Shown: positions 22,801 through 37,800, counted from the first letter of the stretch. The stretch: 64,000 nucleotides of DNA from Ariolimax columbianus (GCA_036924085.1 JAVGWX010000007.1:35240953-35304952), one strand, 5' to 3'. Program-made: numbers and translations. Notes: generated by a model from the sequence alone, not told the origin.

Positions 22801-25800
22801 ATGAATAGCCCTTTCAGAAAGTCTTTTTTGTCCCAAAAATACACAGCAGTGTGTTGCTCTTTGATTGTACACTCTGTGAACACGGATGTCATTTTGTATC
22901 TCAGCTGCACATGTAACACCTAGTGTCTGCTACCTACAGTAATCACAAAGCTGCATGCTGCTGCCACCTAGTGACACCTTTAGAAAATACCAGCTGTATT
23001 TTTCAGCAGTGTCATCCCATATTATTTTGTTGCCTACCTACTGACGTATCCTCGTATAAAGAAAAAGTATGTCACTCATGCTTGCCTCATCTCGAGTTCC
23101 TGCTTCTCCAAATTTGACATAGAAATTCTATGTTGGAACCCAAATGATTGAAAGAAAAAATGTATACAAAATATTTACAACAGCAGCATAAAGCAATATG
23201 AGTTGTAACCATGACCAAATACAAGGTCTCGTGTGCATTACGTTGTTCATAGTCTGCTGAATTTCCATTTACATATTCTTCAAAATGTCGGCTTGACTTT
23301 GTTATAAGACCGGCGCTGGGCCCACATTTTGATGAATATGTATAAGATGGATTGTCTTTGTAATCAAAATTGTAACAAGAATTGCATAAAAATTGTGGGG
23401 GAGGAGGAAGAGATGCATGGAGGAAATGATTTAGGAGGGTGGGGAAAGAATGAAATGGGGATGTGAGGGAGGCAGCTAGGTAGTCCACTTAGGCGGCAAT
23501 GATCCGTCGTGCCAACCATCCATGAACACGATGAGTGGGCTGCATGCAATGAGGATGATGTCTTTCCAATTTGATCTAGCCAGATGTTGTCTGGACAGGA
23601 CCATGCTGGAGACAGTTGTTTCCAATCTTTAATGTCCATGGTCTGCTTTAAGAGCTTGTAGGCTGAGACATTCTTGACAAGGCAGGTCATATGTCCAAAT
23701 AGGGCCATGCAGCGATGGTTTAGCATGGTGATTTACTTTTATGACCTGTCCGTTGGGTGACTTCATCATTTGAGATCCGATCACTATAGTGGATCGTAAG
23801 AATGTGCCTCTGGCTGCACATGATGAAGGCTTCAATGTACTCTGATCATAAGCAGAATAGTTCAGGTTTTGAAACCATGTAGCATATAACAACAAATGAT
23901 GTGAACCCATAGCTTGGTTTCCAGTGAAAGTCTGTGCTGGTTTCAGACTTGATGCGTCAAGGTGTTTAAAAATGAACTAATTTTATCATTCTCCCAGGCA
24001 ATGTCAGGTACCCCTGCTAGTGTTTTGTATTCATTATGGAACATAATTGTGTTTGGATACTTATTACAAAATCAATGACCATTGTTTTATTATCATGTAG
24101 TGAGAAAGGGAATATGTTGAAACACAGAGGCAAAAAGTAGTAAACAGAGGATGTCCGATTGGTCTAATACCATTACTCATCTCTCTTTTGGCAAGACACG
24201 TCTGTCACCTGCAGGTCTGGTGTTCGAATTCGGGCTGCTTATTACTTTCTTTTCTGTTGTTTATTATGTATGTTTTCCGAGTGTAGATAAATACTTGTCT
24301 TTGATATTGTTGCCGTGAACAAACATTCCTTTGTTGGCATAAGCTTTCTCAAAGCTTATGCTTTGATAACAATTTTTCTCAAAATGAGATGTTACCAATT
24401 TCAGTATCTCTGTTTATATAGGAGTCACATACTGAGAAATTTTGTATATATGGCATGACTACATCCTCAATGTGGAGGTATCTGCTAAAACAGGCCTCCA
24501 CCCAATCTCAGAAACACTTGACCGGGGCCGAGTTTCCTTGTTCGGTCATGTTGTACGGCTGGACCAGAAAACTCCTGCCCACAAGATTCTACACAAGTCG
24601 TTCCTTAGCGCCGAAAGTCTCCTATTCCGACTGACTGGAGATACCGAAGAGGCCGTCCAAAACAGTATGGCTCCAGCAAATAGCAACATCCTCCTTAGAC
24701 GAGGCCTGGAACCACGCCACAGCTGTAGATCATGGATGTGGCTTCCGACGCAATGGGCCACAGACGCCTAAGCAAACATTATTACTTTTGAGATTTTGTA
24801 TATCTTTTGACATGTGTTACAAAACTGATTGACTCTTGTTAAATGACAGGGAGCACCAGGCCTGGATATCAACACAGCAATGAAAGAGGTGGAAGCTTAC
24901 AAAGACTTGATGAGCTGGCTAAACAATGACGCAAAGGAAATTCTGGCTGCAAACATGGGGCCAGTCACAGACAGGGAATCAGAATTTATGGTATGATTTT
25001 CTCTGTGCATGGCTAATTCAATATCAGTTATTGAATACAATCACCAAAGAAATGTGACCTTGCTGGATGCAATAATTGGCGAGGGATAAATGCTTCAGGC
25101 TTTCAGGGGGAAAGTTCTATCCAGAATAATTCTGCACCATATTAAAGGCATTTTATATGGAAAATTGAAGAGACCACCTGCGTAATATTCTGTAGCGGAC
25201 TGTTGGGGCCCATTTATAATTCAGAGGTCATGCAAGAGTGTCTATTAACTTTTAAACTATGACACACCTACCTAATAGTTATGTTGCCGTATCCATTTGG
25301 ACGACACACCTGTATTAAAAGTCTTGCTATGGTAAATCTCTATCAGCAAAGTTTAAAGAACAATTTTTTAAGCTTAGCTCAATCCAAAATTTGTATTGCC
25401 ACTTCCTGTGGATGAACTATTCAATTTAAGAGTGATTTGCACTTTTTCTCTGATAAAGGAGTTCGGTTTTAAGAAATTTATTCAGTAACTGATTACCTCT
25501 AGAAAACCTTATGTAACCAAAACAGCCGTCACTGATCATAAACAAAAGATTTTCTGCAGAACAAGCATCACAGCTTATCTATTCATGAATTGAAGATGAT
25601 CAATTGAGCAACGAAGAGGATATTTCATCATTCTTGTTACAGGATTTACTAGTGATTATGACTGGCACCAGTGACATGCACATTCATATCGTTGAAGATG
25701 GGGCATGTCCTTCAGCTAGCTCTAGTTCTATTACCAGCACTAGGATACCCAGATATTTGAAAAAGCACAAACCTAAAGCTAAAATCCCCATCAAAAGAGG

Positions 25801-28800
25801 TGATAGATCTAGGTCAGTGCTTGCCTGTGTAGAACCAAGCGAGACAACAGTATTTAAAGTTAATGAAAATCATTTATCCAATGAGGTATACTGGAATGAA
25901 GTGGATGCTGACTCAATTGAAAATGATTTTCACTTCGTCACTCCACCAAGTAGGATAACTGGTGTGAGATTATACGTGATGATTCCTGAGCAAAATTTTT
26001 GTTTCCAAGCTCTGTTCACAAGTGAAGTGATTGAAGAACTTACTGTTTCGATCAATGGTTATGCTGAACTTTTATGTCTTGCAAAGCTTATGTTACAGGG
26101 GTACAACGAGCCAAAGCCAGGGAAGCCCTGAAAATACCGTTCGTGGTACCCAAACATAACTTGAGAACCCGGCCCGAGAGTTTCAGTTCATTGAACGAGG
26201 CATGGTCCTCAACTATCAAACAATGCAAGTTGGGGCTGGCCGACCTTCTGTTCTCACGGTTTGAACTGGGAATCCTCATCAACAAGCGGTCAGTCAGTGT
26301 TTGGAAAATAAGGCAGCCTTTCTTTGGGACACGCGAGTTCAAATAAAGTTGGTGGGAAATGAACTCAAGAAAGTAGAAGTCATTATCTAAAGCGGGGGAA
26401 ACTTAGCATATAAGCTGGAGTGAGACAGAATAGAGGGAGAGATCAGGAACAGCAGACAAAGGTGACCATAGGGTAGTATAGGGAGTAGCACATTAGTCTA
26501 GAACAAGTAGATAGTTAAAAGCTACAGAAACTTAGCCAGTGAGTGAAAATAATAGAGTTAGAAGCCACCGAAGCAGACCAACACGGAAAGGCAACGAGAG
26601 ACCACACACATGTATGAATCTGTCTGTGTGTGATGTTCTGTTCAAGTCGTCGTCACTAACATCTTGCTCGAGTGACCTGACTTCATTCTCGTCAGACGGA
26701 GATGTGTTGCTGCAACACGAAGTTGTCGTCCTAAGACGACCGTTGTGATTTGTGGGTTTCCTCATCTTGACAACCACAGTAACACAACCACTGTTGTCTG
26801 TCATAGACACGAGCACAGCCGCAGACACGAGCACAGCAGCAGACAGAGCACAGATGCAGTCACCGACTGTCTTACGTGAGACGAGACAAGAGCTCCAGCA
26901 GACATCCATTTTTAGTAAGCTGAGAGGACAGATAGATGAGGACTGAGAAATTGTAGATAGACATCCATTATATCAACGTACAGAGATAGACAGTGAATGA
27001 GGACTGAGAAATTGTAGATAGACATCCTTTATATCAACGCACAGAGATAGACAGTGAATGAGGACTGAGAAATTGTAGATAGACATCCTTTATATCAACA
27101 CACAGAGATAGACAGTGAATAGAACAATTGCTAGATTCCGACCACGTGATGAGAACCCTGGGTCAAGTTTAGTACTAGAGTGAGATCTGTGCTACTTGCA
27201 TGAACCTTTAGAAATAATCTTAGTCAGTTAGAGAAGTGATGATAACCAACCTCTTGAGAGACATTAGAATTCATTAATAATTGATGAACAGTATAATGTG
27301 ATCAATGAGCCTAGTGAAAATGATTGATGTGCATATTGTTTTACTTGTGTGAAAAATACATGCTGTGTTTTACCTGTGTTAAAAGAATTGTTGGTATTTA
27401 ATTGAGAGAGTTAAGGAGTGATAGTGGTAAGGAAGATAGGATAGAGAATACGTTAACCCTGTTATATAGTATATTAAATTATACTGTGACCTAGAATAAT
27501 GAAAAGTATTGTTTAACCCTGCTACATGTAGTATATTAAATGATACCGTGACTTAGGATATAAAATTATTGTTAGGACTGCTACACTAAAAACAGCTGTA
27601 AGAAGATCTCTGTATACACATTTGGTTTCCAATGACATCTACAGAACTTTGTAAGTTCTTTGAGGTCATCAAAGATATAGGAATTGATAAGAAACCAGTC
27701 ATCAGAGATTACAGAGATGTTAAACTATTATCACAAAATGTCTTAAGTTTTGACAAGTTACCCCAAGAAGCTATCAGAATTAGCTTAGCCATGTCATTGA
27801 CTTAAAGGGGTTGTGACTTTAGGCATATTGTGATGAAGACACTTTATAGAAGACAATCACATTAGAATCTCATCATGTAGCATGTTCTTTGTAGAACGTC
27901 GCTTTCATCACAGTCTGTCTGAAAGAAACTCGTTCCCTTGCCAAAACACCAGCTTCCGCCACTGTCATACTCAGGCATTCCTGGATATCTTGGTGCCATC
28001 GTCTTCTTGGTCTACCCCTTCCTCTTTTGCCTGGCACCATACCTTCCATCACCGTTTTCTCAAGACCGTTGTGTCCCTTGATGTGACCAAAGTATTTGCA
28101 TTTTCTAGCCAAAATGGAATTGATAAACCAGTTCTCCTCTATGCTCAGCTCTTGCCGAATGTCTGCATTTGTTCTTTTCTCTGTCAAGGGTATTCTGAGG
28201 ATCTTTCTGTAACATTTTGACTCGAAGGATTCGATTCTTTGTCTAGAAGTTTTGGTAATCGTCCATGTTTCACAGCCATAAGCTGCCACAGGAAAAACAC
28301 AGGCTCTCAAGACTTTTACTTTTATCGATTTGTTGGTGCCCTGCCATAATTTCCTCAGGCTGTTCAGTCTCTGCATTGCCATAGCTAGTCTTCTTCTGAT
28401 TTCTTTCCAGCAGTCGCCATTTTTGTCAATTCTGGAGCCCAGATATTCAAAATGTGTAACCTGATCTATTTCCTCACCACCCACTGTAAATTTATGCTGA
28501 CATTGTGTTTTATCGGTGGTCATTATCTTTGTTTTGTTTATGTTTATGAACAGATTTTGATCGTTACTATGTCCATTAACGGCTGAAAGTAGCTGCTCTA
28601 GCCCTTCTGCACTTCTTGATAGTATCACTGTGTCATCTGCGCATCGTAACTCTGGAATCTCGTACCCCCCAATCGTAAATGGGTCGAAACTTTCAATGTT
28701 CTCATCTTCTCGTACATTTCTCATTATACATTCCGCAAATATGTTATACAGATAAGGTGAGAGGATACATCCCTGTAGGACTCCCTTTTGTACTGCAAAC

Positions 28801-31800
28801 CAATCTGATGTTTGCCCAGATACTCGGACAGCGGCTTGTTGATCTTGGTATAATGTTTCAATGAGATGGACTATATGCAAAGGAAACCCCATTTCCTTCA
28901 TGATTCTCCATAGATTTTGATGTTTTACCGTGTCGAAGGCCTTAGTGTAATCAATGAAACACGTGTACAGGTCTACATTAAACTCTCTACATTTGTCATA
29001 GAATCTAGAGGGCATAAATGATATACCTCTAGAAAAAATGTGTTGAACATGTCAAGCACTAACTGTGTGTTCTAGAGAAGAAACTAATCATAAATCTTTA
29101 ACATTTCAAATCACTAAAAGTAGAATAAAGTCAGAAGATCCACTCAAGAGACTGATGTATAAAAAGCTCTCATCATACCTCACATCAATTGTTAAAGAGA
29201 TGGTACCATTATGAAGAAGACAAAAGGAATGACCAAAAACACATTTAACAACATGACAAATATATTGACATCCAGGCAATTAACAAATACACTGAAAATG
29301 AGAGTCATCAGGTGTTATATATATTCATATTTACTCTATGGTGCGGATATATGGACGATGTACAATCTGCTTGTAGATAAAGGAGAGGCCTTTGAAATAT
29401 GGGTATACCGAAGCAGCCCCAAGAACTGAGTAGAGTGAGCCATCTATCACTATCAATGGTCAGAAACTAAAGTCGGTAGAATTCATTGCAAATCTAGGCA
29501 GCACACTTTCCAGAGCAGTCCATATTGATGAGGAAGTAAACTCGAGAATAGCCAAAGCATGTTTGGGAAACTAAGAACCTCAGTTAGGGACCAGAGAGGA
29601 ATTAAGCTTGTAACCAAATTGAAGATTTGTGTGGCAGTCGTCCTACCAACTCTTTCTGTACGCCTGTAAAACTTGGACTGTGTACAGTCGACATACGAAG
29701 AAGCTTGACCATTTTCATCTGGGCTGCCTAAGGAAACTGCTAAACATAAAATGGCAAGATAGGATTACAGATGTAGAAGTTCTTTCACGGGATGGCATGA
29801 CAAGCATCCACACAACTCTGTACAAATTGCAGCTTAGATGGACTGGCCATGTTGTCTGCTTGTCAGATGAGCGCCTTCCAAAGAAAATATTCTATGGCAA
29901 GCTCGAGTCAGGCAAACGATCTCGCGGTGGCCACATAAAACTCTACAAAGACACTGAAAGCCTCACTGAAGGACTGCGACTTTGACCCTGATAATTGGGA
30001 GAACATTGCTGCTGATCGCTCTGTCTGGCATAGTCAAATCTCCTCTGACACGGCACATATGGAGCAGACAAGAAATGAGCAACAAGAAAGGCAAGAGAAG
30101 AGTTGCCTACGCCTGACGGTCAGACAGTGCTTCTCTGCCCTCAGTGTGATAGACGCTTTCGGGCTCGGATTGGTTTCATCAGCCATCTACGAACCCACTC
30201 TAGGATTGACAAATGACAATGTGGTCCTCTTCGCAATCGATGGACACACAACATACCTTTCCACATGGAAAGAAATATGAACAAATAGGGAGGTCATGAA
30301 GAGATTGAGAATTGGAAGAGATCCATTGCAGCCAACCTTCAAAATGACGGTGACACTTGTCATCATCATCATCACCTTTAGATAAAGTGTGAAGGCATTA
30401 CATAGAACTGAGCATCAGTTTCTGCTGTGTCTATGCAGCATTTACCCACAGGTCTTGCGCAGTGGATCTTCTTGGGCTGGAGTATCATTTTGCAGCAGAT
30501 AAGTGAGTGGTCAGTATCGCAGTCTGCACTGTGAAACGTGCAGGTTTGCAAAACATGTTTCAGTTCAGTGATGATCAGGTCCAGCTGATGCCAATGTCTG
30601 GAGCGAAGATGTCTCCAGGATACTTCGTGTTAGGGCTTCATTTGGAAGAAGATGTAAGTGATGCACAGTTCGTGGTAGGCACACAGCTCCAATAGCCGCT
30701 GCCCATTTTCGTTCATCTTTCCGACACCAAACTTTCCCATGCACATAGGCCAGGAGTCGTTATCAGTGTTCATCCTTGCATTGAAGTCCCCAAGTAGAAT
30801 CAGGTGTTCCTTACTAGGGATCCTTTTGTATGATCAACATGTATGCTCCTACACTTGGTGCCACTAGTGACTCCAAGGATGAGTTCTATCAGCAGCTGAC
30901 CTCACTCATCACAAGGATGGGGTGGTAATTCATATATAAAAGATGGAGATGATAGGGTGTCAACTAACTTACCAGAAGTTGTGTACTCATAGAACTTAAG
31001 CTGGAGACAATGATCATTTTGCTTGCTTTACAATGTGTTTGTAGTGGTATGTGCAAGTGTGTGTGTGTGCTCCTGATAATCAGATAGTTTCCTGCAGCAG
31101 TATCAATATAACCAATCAGCAAAATGTTGCAAATGTCTCTAAGCTATGCTAGCTTAAATCAATTTAATTATAGAACAGTAAACGTTTTTTAAAAAAATAA
31201 CAATCTAATGGGAAACAAAAACTGCATTGCTTCCCTTCTTCTAGGATTACCTCGGATTTAAGACAGAACAAGACAGGAGAGAGCCGTTGTATTTGAAGTT
31301 AGGAGAAAAAGTCTTATCCGGACGAGCGCTGAAACTCACACAGCAAGAATGGGAAAAGCTGGATATACGATGGCAGGAAGTGGATGAACAGGTAAACTGT
31401 TTATGGTGAATATACTAATGTAATTAGAATGTGTAACTAATGCAAGTAGTAAGGCAAGATATGTACTGTTTAGTTCATTCAGTCACTTGTTTGTTCACAC
31501 AGTCTGTCATTTAAAATAGTTCATGGCATACTGTTGCATGTTTTGGGCTTTATTAAGTTCCCTCTTGCAGCAATAAAAAATATTTGAACAAAGTGAATAA
31601 CATTCTCAAAATAAAAAGATTGTCACAGCTTTCTTGAATGCGGGATTGAATATTATTATTTTTCATTCTGTCACAGCTTTCTAGAATATTCTTATTTTTC
31701 ATTCTGTCACAGCTTTCTTGAATATTCTTATTTTTCATTCTGTCACAGCTTTCTTGAATATTCTTATTTTTCATTCTGTCACAGCTTTCTTGAATATTCT

Positions 31801-34800
31801 TATTTTTCATTCTGTCACAGCTTTCTTGAATATTCTTATTTTTCATTCTGTCACAGCTTTCTTGAATATTCTTATTTTTCATTCTGTCACAGCTTTCTTG
31901 AATATTCTTATTTTTCATTCTGTCACAGCTTTCTAGAATATTCTTATTTTTCATTCTGTCACAGCTTTCTAGAATATTCTTATTTTTCGTTTTGTCACGA
32001 CTTTCTTAAGTATTCATATTTCTCATTTTGTCACATATTTTTTTCAACGTGAGTTTGAATATTCTTTTCTTTTTATTTTGTCACAGCTTTCTTCAACGTG
32101 GACTGAAGTATTGCTTTGCAAAGTGGTTCTGTTTATTGAAAAATGTGTAACATGTGTTCTTATTTTAACACTAATCAGAAAAGTTCACTTATAAATTCTT
32201 ATTTTGCAGGCCAGACTGTGGCTTAAAATGTTGGATATGTGTTTGCCAGAAAAGTTGTCAAAACTCGGCGAGTGGTTATATGACGCAGAGAACCTGCTGA
32301 GAAAGAAAGAAGAGACAACAGAGGATGCAGATGATATGGCAGCTCGATATGCTAATCTTGCACATGAACATAGGGTAAGGTGCATTGTATGTGGACAAAA
32401 ATAAGCAATGTGGTAATGGCTGGTATTTGCTGAAAAATGATCTTACATTAAATTACACTACACTTACACTAAATCGATTCATTTTAAAATCAAGCAAGCC
32501 ATTTTTGCACTTGAAATCAAAGCTGACAGAAGTTAAGTCTATTTTTAGATTAAAATACTCGCAAGTTCAGCCGTTTCCATAACATTAACTCTGATATTTA
32601 AACGCGATGCTAACACTACTGGTGTTTCCGTAGGGAAACCTGTTTTTTTTTTAATTAGGGTTGACAGGCTACGGGTAAGAAATCCTGTAACAAAAGTATT
32701 ACCATTATATGATAAATGCTATGTCTAAGAAAAGCTTGTCAAATGCAAAACTTGTTACTGTTATCATGCATTCAGAATTACTTTTACAATATAATTCTTG
32801 TGCAGGAATTTTTTAAAGACCTCGAGACATGGAGCCAGTTTTTTACCCAAATCAAGAGAGCAGGTCGTTATGAAGGTATAATGCTACATGGACCACATAT
32901 CGACCACATGTCAAAGCGTATAGAGTCAGTTACTTTGCATTCAGGTGTGCGACTGAGTCGACTAGACTACACTCACGTGAGGTACGTCAGAGTGGTTGCT
33001 TACTGTAAAGCTTGTAGATATAAAACAGATTTTCTCATAATCAGTACTTTGTCATGCACTCTTCTCTAGGAGGGGTCTTATGCTCAATACAGCCAGAAGG
33101 CTACATAAAGACATTAAATTATTTTAGTGTGAATCGGTTGAACCGTCTTGGCGGCCCAGATATTTAAGATCCTTGTTCTAAAAAATGCATTTATTAAATT
33201 TTGGAATCAATGAGAAGTATTTTGAGAGATCAAACTATACTTTAGTAGAATGGTCTGGGAGGTTAAAGTATACTTTAGTAGAGTAACAAGTGGTCCTTGG
33301 AGGTAAAACTATACTTTAGTAGAGTAATAAGTGATCTGAGGGGTTAAACTATTCTTTAGTGGAGTAACAAGTGGTCTTGGAGGTCAAACTATACTTTAGT
33401 AGAATGGTCTGGGAGGTTAAAGTATACTTTAGTAGAGTAACAAGTGGTCCTTGGAGGTAAAACTATACTTTAGTAGAATGGTCTGGGAGGTTAAAGTATA
33501 CTTTAGTAGAGTAACAAGTGGTCCTTGGAGGTAAAACTATACTTTAGTAGAGTAATAAGTATTCTAGGAGGTTAAAGTACACTTTAGTAGAGTAACAAGT
33601 GGTCCTTGGAGGTAAAACTATACTTTAGTAGAGTAATAAGTGATCTGAGGGGTTAAACTATTCTTTAGTGGAGTAACAAGTGGTCTTGGAGGTCAAACTA
33701 TACTTTAGTAGAATGGTCTGGGAGGTTAAAGTATACTTTAGTAGAGTAACAAGTGGTCCTTGGAGGTAAAACTATACTTTAGTAGAGTAATAAGTATTCT
33801 AGGAGGTTAAAGTACACTTTAGTAGAGTAACAAGTGGTCTGGGAAATTAAACTATACTTTAGCAGAATTATAAGGGTTCTGAGAGGTGAACTATACTATA
33901 GTAGAGTAACAAGTAGTAATAGAGATTAAACTATACTTTCCCTAGAGAAACAAGTGATCTGAGAGGTGAACTATACTATATTAGAGTAGCCAGATCATGT
34001 AAAACAAAATGCTCAAGATGCCAACATTGGGTGAGCACATAAATGCTTTGGTACCTAATTTGTAGACAAAAGTGGGTGCCCTATGCTCCTTCTTGAGCAA
34101 AAATAAATGAGGATGCTAATGTTGATGTGTGATTATTAAGTTATAAAACAGTATATTTGAACTATTAACTAAATAGGGGGTAGGCATCAGACACAATAGT
34201 AACTGGGGTGGTCCTTGAGATAGAAATTGGTTTAAAACTATATTTTAGAGCTCTGATGATATTTTCTGAGAGAGCCCTTGATAGAAGAAGTCTACAGTGA
34301 TAACCATAATTATATTGATGATAATGTTTGTCATAGCTCATGTGTGATCACCTAATCTCTTGTTGTCACAGTCAACAGATATATGGGAAAAGTTGTGACA
34401 AAAATAAGGTGACATATCTGACAATGGAAGGGAAAAATGTGACGTGATTGATAATCGCTTATATCTAGATTGGTTTATGGTTGTGCAAACATCTAAGATA
34501 CTGTATACGTCACACATCTTTTTCAGTGCATGAAACCTCAATGATTATTGTATGTCAATATTTCAGATACAAACTTCTGGCTTATTTGCTAATGGCAGAG
34601 GCTAAGCTTGCACAATGGACAGTCAAATATGGCAATCAAGACTTTGTCGAAAACATGTTGGCAGACTATGTGGATTGTGTTGACAGACAACATATGAATG
34701 AGAGCTTTGACAGAACATATGCAGAGGCCAAGAAAGTGGCAGAGATATACAAAACAGTAGGAGCAGGTGAGGTCCTGGTCTGGTAACCACACACTGAGTT

Positions 34801-37800
34801 TATAGGTTGAAGAAAAAACAAATATCGGTCAACAATGTGTCCTGGTCTGATAACCACACATTGAGTTTATAGGTTGAAGAAAGAACAAATATTGGTCAAC
34901 AATGTGTCCTGGTCTGGTAGCCACACATTGAGTTTATAGGTTGAAGAAAGAACAAATATTGGTCAACAATGTGTACTGGTCTGGTCACACATTGAGTTTA
35001 TAGGTTGAAGAAAGAACAAATGTTGGTCAACAATGTGTCCTGGTCTGATAACCACACATTGAGTTTATAGGTTAAAGAAAGAACAAATATTGGTCAACAA
35101 TGTGTCCTGGTCTGGTCACACATTGAGTTTATAGGCTGAAGAAAGAACAAATATTGGTCAACAATGTGTCCTGGTCTGATAACCACACATTGAGTTTATA
35201 GGTTGAAGAAAGAACAAATATTGGTCAACAATGTGTCCTGGTCTGTTAACCACACATTGAGTTTATAGGTTGAAGAAAGAACAAATATTGGTCAACAATA
35301 TGGTCATGTAGCATTGACTGTCTGTTCTTCTTAGTTCTTAGTCGACCTGTACTTCTACAGGGGTAGATGCCCCTGTGCAGGTCCCAGCTCTGGTATGAGC
35401 TGGATATAAGCTGGCAGAAGGATTTCCTGCTTATGGGCCAGGGTTGAGCAGCTTAATACTTTGCTGCGTTAGGTGGTTAACCACTGTGCGAGTTCATCTT
35501 AAAAGACTCAAACACTAGAGCAAAGTAGACCCGCAGCCTGTTAGGTGTCATCTATGCTGCTCTAAACAAACCACATAACCATGGCCGGTGTTATGCCATG
35601 TCACACAGTCGTCTCCTACTACATGCTCTCTGTGAGGCAGTGGTGCTATTCTTGTCCTTGTCATACACAAAGACCCGGCACACCACTTGGGTGCTGAATG
35701 TCTGTTCTCATATCATTTGTGTCCTGCATATGTTTGTTGTGAATGTTCAGGCTTTAGTTGGTTAGTTTTCTTTCCACTTGTGCCGTTGAGCGTCGTGGGG
35801 AGCTTAAGTTGTCTATCCTGCACCTAGTGCATTGCGTCGGTCAATGTGAGCCTGTGTCTCTGCACAATCACTCTAATGTCGTCTATCCACCTTTCCTGCG
35901 GCCTCCCCCTTGCCCTGTAGACAATCTACCAGCACTGTAAGAGATCAGTGGAAGTTGATGAGGGTGCATTTTCATGAGATGACCAAACCAACTTGGGACA
36001 TCAGATAAGAGCAGTGGAATATGAAAACCAAGGCAGCTGGGATGTTATAAGTGTAGCTCACAAAGATGGCCCAAAATTGGAATTGTTGGAAATAAACTGT
36101 TGTAGCCCTCCGCTAATATAAAATCAAGAATGAAAAATGAAGTAAGTAAATAATTACCAGAACATTTTGTTGACTCATTTCTGTGGCATGAAGATGTTTT
36201 ACAAAAAAGGTATTTGAACCCAGGACACTGATGTACCGGTGTGAGTGTGTTAATACCCCACTCCCCAAGCCGCCCATGAATCGGTATGATGGGTGGACCA
36301 TTATTCTAAGGCGAATTTCGGGTTGTACTGCTTAGTAATGTCTTCACAGTACACACATTTCCAGAGATAATAAATATGTCGACATCTACAAAATAGGAAA
36401 TTGTGTTCATGAATTTGTTATTTTCGTAATAGAGAGGTGTTTTTAAAATTCGGGAAATGGCCGTTCTGAAAAGGCTAACGTGTGTATCCGACGTAATGTA
36501 TCAAGTACATTTGAAACAGGATGGTCTTCAATAAATATATTCCACAATTTACTGGTACAGTAGGAACATTGGAGATGATCAGGTCAGTAATTTGAGATAG
36601 AATAATGAAATTAGAGAACAAAGTTTTGTCATAGCAAATAGCTTTCCTCAGATGTCTATCTTGTGCTTATTTACTCAAGAGTACTGGAAATGGAATTCTA
36701 CTGACTGGGTGACCAGGATTCAAAGGGTTATAATCTCTTTTACTGTAAGCATCTATATTACTTTCATGCACAGTTGTTCATAATCTACTAGTTCACAGAT
36801 CACATTCACTATCAAATGAGAATGTATTATCCATTAATGGCTGTTTGATGTATTATCTTCATGCATTGTCACAAGCTTCTTATTTTGTCTTCAGATAAAG
36901 AAGAGGTAACTCATGTTAATCAGTTTCTGGAAGAGGTCAGTGCGAGATGGAAGAAGGTGTCTCTAGAGATCAAGAGTGTCAAGTCCATGCTAGAGGAGAC
37001 TCTAATGACTTGGAAGAGATACAGCGAATGTGTAAACATGCTGACTGGGTGGTTGACGAAGGGAGAGCAAGTCATGAAACAGAGTTTGGAAACCAAAAAG
37101 GTAGGTCTCATCTCTCAGCAACCTGTATTATCCAGCAGAACACAATGTACTCTGATATTTTTGCTGTTGTTTCTTCCTTCTCAGCTTGTGCCATTTTCTG
37201 TTAGGTGAGAATTTATTATGTCTTTTGATCCAGTATTTACAATGAGGACTAACATGCTTTCTTGTTATTTAGCTATTCAGTCTAAAATTGTTCTCACCCT
37301 AAAACTCCCACAGAAATCCCTTGCTTGAGACCTATTTGTCTTCAGTAATGTTTAATTGGAAACTGCATGGTCTAGGGGTGAATGGGCCACAATCTCAACA
37401 CACTTGGTCAAATCACGCTCGTGTCCAGTTTGGCAGACATGGTTTTTATTCTCTCCTTCACATACGGAAAGTAATTGCAACCTACTCTATTGCACCCTTG
37501 CCAATAAACTTATAACAGGCAAATAGGTTGGCAGTTATAAGAAACATGCTCCTTACTTTTTTCATGCTCTATTAATATGTCACACATTATTAAATAAACT
37601 ATTGACAATTGAATGAGATATGGAATGGTCTAAAGATATCTTAAATTACAAGAAAAGATATAAGGAGAATAGAAATTAATAATACAGTATATGGGGTATA
37701 GAACTAAAGTGAAACAGCTAGATATCAGAAGTGCTACAGTAGTTGATGTTGTTTCGAATGTCCACAATGAGTAGGTCTACTCTGTTGTGGGCCCTGGGAG

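Noticed and set aside
22641..22923. Overlapping 82-92 codon frames on both strands
   Set aside because: No motif on either strand and within an intron; treated as chance.
26532..26909. 125-codon minus-strand frame as a gene
   Set aside because: Serine/valine-rich, low-complexity GACACGAGCACAG repeats, no motif; kept only as part of an unassigned region.
31553..31954. 133-codon frame with a repeated KNKNIQESCDRM motif
   Set aside because: Antisense reading of the 38 bp intronic minisatellite.
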